The translations under genes were made by a program, and so were the position numbers. From the NCBI GenBank assembly GCA_036525185.1, contig DATDAW010000041.1, positions 62,001 to 126,000 of the forward strand: a stretch of DNA of 64,000 nt, written 5' to 3'. The notes under the pieces were generated by a model that was not told the origin of the DNA, did not search any database, and saw nothing but the letters and a program-made list of their open reading frames with translations. Shown here in pieces: positions 59,085 through 64,000 of this stretch (position 1 is the first letter of the stretch; each line of letters opens with the position of its first letter). The DNA comes from DATDAW01 sp036525185 (GTDB lineage Bacteria; Verrucomicrobiota; Verrucomicrobiia; Chthoniobacterales; DASVRZ01).

Positions 59085-59507
59085 TTAAAGAGAGAAAGGT
59101 TCGTCCGCAGATTTCGCGGATTTTCGCAGATTGTTTTTTGGATCGAAGATCAGGCGGCGATACTTGAGGCTTTGAGAGCCGAAATTGAGGAGCAGTCCTA
59201 GGATTTGACCGGTGGCCTTGAGTTCATTAATCAGTTGCGCCTCGTCTGAACCCGTTAGTTTGGAGATGGCTTTGGTTTCGACAACGATTCGCTCGTTGCA
59301 GATAAAGTCAGCGCGATAGCCGCACGTCAGGGTTTTGCCTTTGTTGCGAACAGGTAATGAAACTTCCGCAATGAAAGGAATACCACGGTCCTTAAATTCC
59401 AAGGAAAGGGCTGCCTGATACACCGCTTCCAAAAAGCCGTGACCTAATTCGCGATGAACTTCTATCGCCGCGCCAATAGTGGCATAGGTATCGGCGTCTC
59501 CGTTCAT
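59085..59507 (-). CDS. GxxExxY family protein
   Basis: 140 residues with the defining motif in ELGHGFLEAVYQAALSLE, then GYRADFICNERIVVETKAIS and ELKATGQILGLLLNFGS, as in the family. A PD-(D/E)xK-nuclease-like fold is suggested by ADFICNERIVVETKA (Asp, Glu, Lys), but activity is unknown. The C-terminal KNNLRKSAKSADEPFSL is encoded by the right-hand inverted repeat. The gene is bracketed by imperfect inverted repeats (see separate entries), so it looks like an inserted unit. Confidence 0.85.
   Translation of the reverse strand: MNGDADTYATIGAAIEVHRELGHGFLEAVYQAALSLEFKDRGIPFIAEVSLPVRNKGKTLTCGYRADFICNERIVVETKAISKLTGSDEAQLINELKATGQILGLLLNFGSQSLKYRRLIFDPKNNLRKSAKSADEPFSL
59105..59129. repeat. Inverted repeat, 3' side of the GxxExxY gene
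   Basis: CCGCAGATTTCGCGGATTTTCGCAG lies inside the 3' coding end (minus strand). It matches the reverse complement of the other repeat (59514-59536) with a two-base gap and about two mismatches. Confidence 0.65.
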
Positions 59508-59513
59508 AAAAAG

Positions 59514-59536
59514 CTGCGTAAATCTGCGATCTGCGG
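59514..59536. repeat. Inverted repeat, 5' side of the GxxExxY gene
   Basis: CTGCGTAAATCTGCGATCTGCGG lies 7 bp upstream of the GxxExxY start on the minus strand and 8 bp before the metK stop. It is the partner of 59105-59129 in opposite orientation. Confidence 0.65.
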
Positions 59537-59543
59537 ATCGGCT

Positions 59544-60719
59544 TTAGACGGCCGCTCGCACTGCCTCGGCCTTATCCGTCTTCTCCCAGGTCAGCGAATC
59601 GAGATCGTCTTCTTTTCCGAAGTGACCATAGTTCGTCGTTTTACTGTAGATGGGACGCAGCAGGTTCAGTTGTTCGACAATGGCAGCCGGTTTGAAGCTG
59701 AAGATTTCGCGGACGGCGTTCTCAATCTTTTGTTCGTCGACGTGGTTCGTGCCGAAAGTGTTGACGTGGATGCTGACGGGTTCCGGGTAGCCGATGGCGT
59801 ATGCGAATTGGACTTCGCAACGGTGCGCCAAGCCCGAGGCAACGACATTCTTGGCGACATAGCGGCCCATGTACGCGGCGGACCGGTCTACTTTCGAGGG
59901 GTCTTTGCCGGAAAAGGCGCCGCCGCCGTGACGACCCATGCCGCCATAGCTATCGACAATGATTTTCCGGCCAGTGAGACCGGAATCGCCCTCAGGACCG
60001 CCAATGACGAAGCGGCCGGTCGGGTTGATAAGGAACCGGGTTTTGTCGTCGAGCCATTCCGGCGGGATGACTTTTTTAACGCAGAGCTCGATAAGGGTTT
60101 CGCGGATTTCCTTGTGTTTTACAGCTGCAGCATGCTGCGAGGAAATAACGACCGTATCGATGCGGATGGGTCTGTAATCTTCGTAGGCGACGGAGACCTG
60201 CGTCTTCGCGTCGGGTCGCAGCCACGGCACTTCTCCGCTCTTACGCAGCCGGGCGAGCTCGCGGCCAAGGTCATGTGCAAATTTGATCGGCGCCGGCATG
60301 AGAGTCGTGGTCTCATCCGTGGCGAAGCCAAACATAAGCCCCTGATCTCCAGCGCCTTGCTCCGCGCCCTCCTTACCTTCTGCCGCTGCGTCATTTACGC
60401 CTTGGGCGATGTCGGGGCTTTGCTGACTGAGCGCATGCAGGACTGCGACCGTATCGTAGGCGAACGAGCAATCGTGGTGGATATAGCCGATATCCCTGAT
60501 CGCGTTCCGAACCACTTGCAGATAGTCGAATTGAGCGCGGGTCGTGATTTCGCCCGCAATCATTACGATATTGCCTTTGGCGAGCGTCTCACAGGCGACG
60601 CGGCTTTTGGGGTCCTGCGCAAGGCACTGGTCGAGAACGGCGTCGCTGATCGTGTCACAAACTTTGTCGGGGTGACCTTCCGTAACGGATTCAGAGGAAA
60701 AAATATAATGACGAGGCAT
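59544..60719 (-). CDS. metK: S-adenosylmethionine synthetase
   Basis: 391 residues from the ATG at 60719 (MPRHYIFSSE). The conserved SVTEGHPDKVCDTISDAVLD (magnesium-binding), GAGDQGLMFGFATDE and GGGAFSGKDPSKVDRSAAY are present. It makes SAM from methionine and ATP. The 143 bp between it and the divergent ArsR-type gene contains an inverted repeat, CTTATCA-N8-TGATAAG, that may be the regulator's site. No SAM riboswitch is visible. Confidence 0.95.
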   Translation of the reverse strand: MPRHYIFSSESVTEGHPDKVCDTISDAVLDQCLAQDPKSRVACETLAKGNIVMIAGEITTRAQFDYLQVVRNAIRDIGYIHHDCSFAYDTVAVLHALSQQSPDIAQGVNDAAAEGKEGAEQGAGDQGLMFGFATDETTTLMPAPIKFAHDLGRELARLRKSGEVPWLRPDAKTQVSVAYEDYRPIRIDTVVISSQHAAAVKHKEIRETLIELCVKKVIPPEWLDDKTRFLINPTGRFVIGGPEGDSGLTGRKIIVDSYGGMGRHGGGAFSGKDPSKVDRSAAYMGRYVAKNVVASGLAHRCEVQFAYAIGYPEPVSIHVNTFGTNHVDEQKIENAVREIFSFKPAAIVEQLNLLRPIYSKTTNYGHFGKEDDLDSLTWEKTDKAEAVRAAV

Positions 60720-60818
60720 ACGAAGCGGGTTGAGGGTGGGCGGACTCTGTTTTGTGACGACTGTGACGGACCGGATTTTTCTTTCTGTGAGTTCGGAGAC
60801 GCGGGTTGAAAAGATGTG

Positions 60819-60840
60819 CTTATCAACCAATCATGATAAG
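60819..60840. promoter_or_regulatory. Inverted repeat in the metK/arsR divergent promoter
   Basis: CTTATCA-N8-TGATAAG, with the palindrome ATCATGAT overlapping its right part (60830-60837), lies 22 bp before the ArsR-type start and about 100 bp upstream of metK. Its place and symmetry suit an ArsR-family dimer. Confidence 0.5.
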
Positions 60841-60862
60841 ATGATATATTGCTCTTAAAATC

Positions 60863-61786
60863 ATGTCGTCAATCCTAAAAATTCTCCGAGTGCTCGCCGA
60901 TCCAACCCGGTTGCGCATCCTCCATCTGTTGTCGCAGGAGGAGCTGACCGTTGCGGAGTTGCAGGAAATTCTGGGCATGGGCCAGAGCCGAATTTCAACG
61001 CACCTGGCGCAGCTCCGGCAGGCCGGCCTCGTCATTGACCGCCGCGCGGGCAAGAACATCTACTATGGACTGGTAACCCCCGGCCCGAATCCTGCGTTGA
61101 CGTCGCTGGTGGAAGAAAGTGCCACGGAGCTGCCCGACGCTGATCGGGATAAAAAGGCGCTCCAGGTCGCGCTGAAAAAGCGCCAGGACACGGCGCGCGA
61201 GTATTTCGATCGGCTGGCGGGCAAGTTTGGGCGTAGCTATTGCCCTGGACGTTCGTGGAAAGGGTTATCCCATTTGCTCCTGACGCTTGTTCCGGAGGTC
61301 ACGATTGCCGACCTGGGCGCGGGCGAGGGGACCCTCGCACAACTGCTGGCGCGACGGGCAAACAAGGTAATCGCCATCGATAACTCGGAAAAAATGGTCG
61401 AATTCGGCGCTGATCTCGCCCGGGAGCAAGGCTTTATGAATCTCGAATATCGGCTTGGCGACATTGAGGACCCGCCGATTGAGCCGGGGACGATTGATAT
61501 CGCAATTTTCAGCCAGGCACTGCATCACGCGAGTTCACCGTTTAGGGCGTTGCAATCCGCGAATCGCATTCTGAAGCCCGGCGGGAGATTGCTGATTCTC
61601 GATTTGCTCGCTCACCATTTCGAGCAGGCGCGGGATTTGTATGCCGATCTGTGGTTGGGCTTTGGGGAGGCGGAACTCTTGCATCTACTGGAGCAAGCCG
61701 GATTTACGAATGGAGACATAGACGTTGTCTCCAAGGACCATGAGGCGCCTTATTTTCAAACAATCCTGGCCACAGCCATAAAATAG
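60863..61786 (+). CDS. ArsR-type regulator fused to a SAM-methyltransferase domain (SahR-like)
   Basis: 307 residues. The N-terminal winged helix (about 1-95) has LADPTRLRILHLLSQEELTV and QSRISTHLAQLRQAGLVIDR. The C-terminal domain (about 110-307) has a methyltransferase Rossmann fold: VTIADLGAGEGTLAQLL, SQALHHASSPFRAL and LKPGGRLLILDLL. No metal-site cysteines are seen. SahR regulators in Proteobacteria have this fusion and sense SAH to control ahcY, metK and other SAM-cycle genes. Here it is divergent from metK, so the same role is likely. Confidence 0.85.
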   Translation: MSSILKILRVLADPTRLRILHLLSQEELTVAELQEILGMGQSRISTHLAQLRQAGLVIDRRAGKNIYYGLVTPGPNPALTSLVEESATELPDADRDKKALQVALKKRQDTAREYFDRLAGKFGRSYCPGRSWKGLSHLLLTLVPEVTIADLGAGEGTLAQLLARRANKVIAIDNSEKMVEFGADLAREQGFMNLEYRLGDIEDPPIEPGTIDIAIFSQALHHASSPFRALQSANRILKPGGRLLILDLLAHHFEQARDLYADLWLGFGEAELLHLLEQAGFTNGDIDVVSKDHEAPYFQTILATAIK

Positions 61787-61836
61787 AGGCGCCACCTGCA
61801 ATTCCGGCAGCGATGAACCGGAGGCTCTTCTTCCGG

Positions 61837-62142
61837 TTAAAAAACGTGAGCTTCGTCGTGCAAGCCGCTGTCTTCCCGAATGGAGCGAAGTCTTTTCTTC
61901 ACGCCTCGTTTGGATTCAGGCGCATTCAAATGACTCGTAACGTAGCTCACGACCACAGGAACAGCCGAAGCAAGAGCGACAGAAATCATCGCAACAGCCG
62001 TCGCCTGCCGCCTTGTAGACCGAATTTTGTCTGCGATGAGCAGGCCGACACCGCAGCCGATCGCGGTGTGGGCGAGCGTAAGCAGACCGGTCATGGAGGC
62101 TGACGTTACAAAATTAAAACTTTTTTGGCGAGCTATCGACAT
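61837..62142 (-). CDS. Small membrane protein, function unknown
   Basis: 101 residues from the ATG at 62142 (MSIARQKSF). Two hydrophobic segments (SMTGLLTLAHTAIGCGVGLLIA and AVAMISVALASAVPVVVSYV) are followed by a basic C-terminus (ESKRGVKKRLRSIRED). It resembles no family I can name. It converges on the ArsR gene with 50 bp between stops and diverges from the manC-like gene. Confidence 0.55.
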   Translation of the reverse strand: MSIARQKSFNFVTSASMTGLLTLAHTAIGCGVGLLIADKIRSTRRQATAVAMISVALASAVPVVVSYVTSHLNAPESKRGVKKRLRSIREDSGLHDEAHVF

Positions 62143-62201
62143 ATTGGTTGGGGGACTATACGGTCGGCGATCGAAATTCCAAACGCTATTTCCTAAACAC
62201 C

Positions 62202-63266
62202 ATGTCCACAGACATTTATGTTTTAATCCTAGCCGGCGGTAGCGGCGAACGTTTCTGGCCGCTGAGCCGGCGCACGGCGCCAAAGCAACTGCTTAATCTT
62301 TTCTCTCCAAGCACCTTGCTTGAAGACACTCTGAGCCGGCTCGAAGGCTTTGTGCCGCTTTCGAACATCCTCATTCTAACCAACCGCGACCAGGAACCGG
62401 CCGTTCGGAAATTGTGTTCCAAACTGCCGCCGGAGAACATCTTCGCCGAGCCAGCAAAGCGGGATACAGCGGCGGCGATCGCGCTCGGATCCGGCCTCGT
62501 CGCTTTGCGAAATCCGGAGGCGGCCATGATCGTGCTGCCAGCCGACCATTTGATTCGCGATACCGAGGCGTTTCAGAACGATCTGAAAGCGGCCGTTGCT
62601 GCGGCAAAAAAAACAAGCGCCCTGGTAACGATCGGGATCAAACCGACGTGGGCTTGTTCGGGGTTTGGTTACATCGAACAAGGTGCGCCACTGCCAGGAG
62701 ACTGGTCGGCGCCGATCAGTGAAGTGGAGCGCTTCCGCGAAAAACCGAATCCGCAACTGGCCGAAAGCTTCTTCAAACAAGGCAATTTCCGATGGAATGC
62801 CGGGATGTTCATATGGACGATTCCATCGATTCTGGCTGAGTTTCACAAGAGTGCGCCGGAGATGGCGGATTTTGTGACGCGCATGCGAGAAACGGCCGAT
62901 GTGCAGGCACTTGTGAATAACGAATTCGCGGAGCTGCCGAAAATTTCCGTCGATTACGCGATCATGGAAAAGGCGGACCGCGTGCTCGTGCTCGAAGCGT
63001 CGTTTGATTGGGACGACGTGGGCAGCTGGATTGCCGTGGCGAATTATTTGGCGGCCGACAGCGGCGACAATCGCTCGAACACCGTCCTCACGACGTCTGG
63101 TGCGGCCAACAACATCGTGTTTTCAAAGCGCAAATCCCACGTGGCGTTGCTCGGCGTCAGTGATTTGATCATCGTCGAAACGGACGATGCCCTGCTGGTG
63201 GCGAGCCGGCATGAAGCGGAAGCGATCAAGCAAATCGTGAAAGACGTCCCGCCGGAATTACAGTAA
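62202..63266 (+). CDS. manC: Mannose-1-phosphate guanylyltransferase (ManC type)
   Basis: 354 residues. The nucleotidyltransferase loop is ILAGGSGERFWPLSRRTAPKQ (read in part), with PADHLIRD and the second domain FDWDDVGSWIAV typical of GDP-mannose pyrophosphorylases. The isomerase part of long ManC/AlgA proteins is absent. It supplies GDP-mannose for surface glycans, perhaps those made by the 20-33 kb island. The ATG at 62202 fits MSTDIYVLI. Four bases separate it from ruvX. Confidence 0.9.
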   Translation: MSTDIYVLILAGGSGERFWPLSRRTAPKQLLNLFSPSTLLEDTLSRLEGFVPLSNILILTNRDQEPAVRKLCSKLPPENIFAEPAKRDTAAAIALGSGLVALRNPEAAMIVLPADHLIRDTEAFQNDLKAAVAAAKKTSALVTIGIKPTWACSGFGYIEQGAPLPGDWSAPISEVERFREKPNPQLAESFFKQGNFRWNAGMFIWTIPSILAEFHKSAPEMADFVTRMRETADVQALVNNEFAELPKISVDYAIMEKADRVLVLEASFDWDDVGSWIAVANYLAADSGDNRSNTVLTTSGAANNIVFSKRKSHVALLGVSDLIIVETDDALLVASRHEAEAIKQIVKDVPPELQ

Positions 63267-63270
63267 TGCG

Positions 63271-63702
63271 ATGAAGATTCTCGGCATCGACCACGGCGAT
63301 GCTCGGATCGGTCTGGCGCTTTCGGACGATCTCGGAATGATGGCGCATCCACTGGAAACGGTGGATGCGCGGGTGGCGCCGGACGCTTTGCTGGGAAAAA
63401 TCGCCGCGGTGGTGACCGGGAAGGGCGTCGAGCGAGTCGTGCTGGGTTTGCCGCGAAATATGGATGGCTCGTACGGTCCTGCGGCGGCGAAAGTCAGGCA
63501 ATTCGGAGCCGCGCTTCAAGCGAGGATTGGTGACATCAAAGTCATTTTTTGGGACGAGCGAATGACGACCCGGCAAGCGCAACGCTCCCTTCATGACGCC
63601 GGTCGCAATACGAAGAACAGCCGGAAGGTGATCGATCAGGTCGCGGCGGTAATCATTCTGCAGAATTACCTCGATGCGCAGGCCGGGACTGCAGACTTCT
63701 AA
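63271..63702 (+). CDS. ruvX: Putative pre-16S rRNA nuclease / Holliday junction resolvase-like YqgF (RuvX)
   Basis: 143 residues with the RNase H-like pattern. It starts KILGIDHGDARIGLALSDDL (first catalytic Asp) and has VVLGLPRNMDGSYGPAAA, VIFWDERMTTRQA (second acid) and VIDQVAAVIILQNYLD (third Asp). YqgF processes the 5' end of 16S rRNA in Escherichia coli. It follows the manC-like gene closely and precedes truA by 69 bp, so these may be co-transcribed. Confidence 0.9.
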   Translation: MKILGIDHGDARIGLALSDDLGMMAHPLETVDARVAPDALLGKIAAVVTGKGVERVVLGLPRNMDGSYGPAAAKVRQFGAALQARIGDIKVIFWDERMTTRQAQRSLHDAGRNTKNSRKVIDQVAAVIILQNYLDAQAGTADF

Positions 63703-63771
63703 CCTGCTGCGTGGCTGGCCATTAAGCCGGCAGGGCCTGGGCAGGAACCCTCTGCGCGCCGTGTGGGTGAA

Positions 63772-64000
63772 ATGACGCGTCTTCACCTGATTCTCGGGTA
63801 TGACGGACGCCCGTTCAGCGGCTGGCAGTCGCAGCCGGTCAAAAATGGTATCCAGGATCACCTTGAAAAAGCCTTTTCTACGATCCTCGGGAAACGCGTC
63901 GTGGTGCATGGCTCCGGTCGCACGGACGCCGGTGTCCACGCGTGCGGTCAGAGTGCGCATGCGGACGTGCCTGCGGACCATTTGGCTACTGACCGGTGGC
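63772..64000 (+). CDS. truA: tRNA pseudouridine synthase A (3' truncated by window)
   Basis: The first 76 codons are present. It reads LHLILGYDGRPFSGWQSQP, the usual TruA N-terminus, and VHGSGRTDAGVHACGQSAHA, which contains the catalytic Asp in the GRTDAGVHA motif. It makes pseudouridine at positions 38-40 of tRNAs. The rest lies beyond the window. The ATG at 63772 is preceded by a GTGGGTGAA purine-rich run. Confidence 0.9.
   Translation, partial: MTRLHLILGYDGRPFSGWQSQPVKNGIQDHLEKAFSTILGKRVVVHGSGRTDAGVHACGQSAHADVPADHLATDRW

Noticed and set aside
60720..60862. SAM riboswitch upstream of metK
   Set aside because: The region lacks the conserved core of SAM-I or SAM-II and a terminator; an ArsR-type operator is a better fit.
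63226..63981. Minus-strand frame across ruvX and truA
   Set aside because: Both genes are read convincingly on the plus strand with family motifs.
1..64000. CRISPR array, prophage or complete insertion sequence
   Set aside because: No regularly spaced repeats, phage structural genes or transposase frames were seen on either strand.

Overview
The window is about 64 kb of chromosomal DNA with moderate-to-high GC. It most resembles a soil or freshwater Verrucomicrobiota, or more broadly the PVC group. Pointers are a DUF1800/DUF1501 secretion-type pair, a PEP-CTERM protein, GTP-type PEPCK, a GxxExxY gene, large multi-domain secreted proteins and many small independent transcription units. No 16S gene or marker set is present, so the assignment is inference.

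Layout. 0-14.7 kb is mostly housekeeping: the tail of an ABC transporter ATPase, pyrF, ispE, a degraded stretch with an ankyrin fragment and a broken second copy of ispE, a PocR-AraC regulator, a universal stress protein, a PEPCK operon with a primase-like orphan, hpt-moaD, sufS-sufU, two Hsp20 genes, a VanX-type dipeptidase and a VOC protein. 14.8-20 kb holds a cyclase/ATPase/TPR signalling protein, an Rrf2 regulator, a cell-wall amidase and a ribosome hibernation factor.

20.2-32.7 kb is a surface-glycan island on the minus strand. It runs from glucose-1-phosphate cytidylyltransferase (CDP-sugar entry) through an LhgO-like oxidase, an epimerase, a zinc-finger sugar C-methyltransferase, a 3,5-epimerase, a SAF-domain dehydrogenase and a DUF4910 protein. 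It continues into remnants of a two-subunit thiamine-diphosphate enzyme, another epimerase, a GT61 glycosyltransferase and an acyltransferase. Tight overlaps from lhgO to DUF4910 suggest one pathway for an unusual, probably C-branched CDP-sugar.

33-45 kb carries a HerA-like ATPase, a CtpA protease, a secreted nucleoside hydrolase, a xylose-isomerase-like protein, a MacAB-like exporter, a repeat protein and a secreted GH39-like glycosidase. 45.4-52.2 kb contains a 1407-residue DUF1800 protein, its Tat-exported DUF1501 partner and a small membrane protein, plus a deletion-fusion remnant of a second such pair. 52.2-57.4 kb is gene-poor and holds a decayed sterol-desaturase-family gene, alr, small genes and tRNA-Ala. 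57.5-62 kb is the S-adenosylmethionine cycle (ahcY, metK) with an ArsR-methyltransferase regulator resembling SahR. A GxxExxY gene bounded by inverted repeats sits between ahcY and metK. The end carries a mannose-1-phosphate guanylyltransferase, ruvX and the start of truA.

The most unusual signals are: the GxxExxY unit with terminal inverted repeats; a long imperfect palindrome beside tRNA-Ala; five independent gene remnants or decays; a lectin-like domain inserted inside a golvesin-like domain; and the CDP-sugar island with eroded thiamine enzyme genes.
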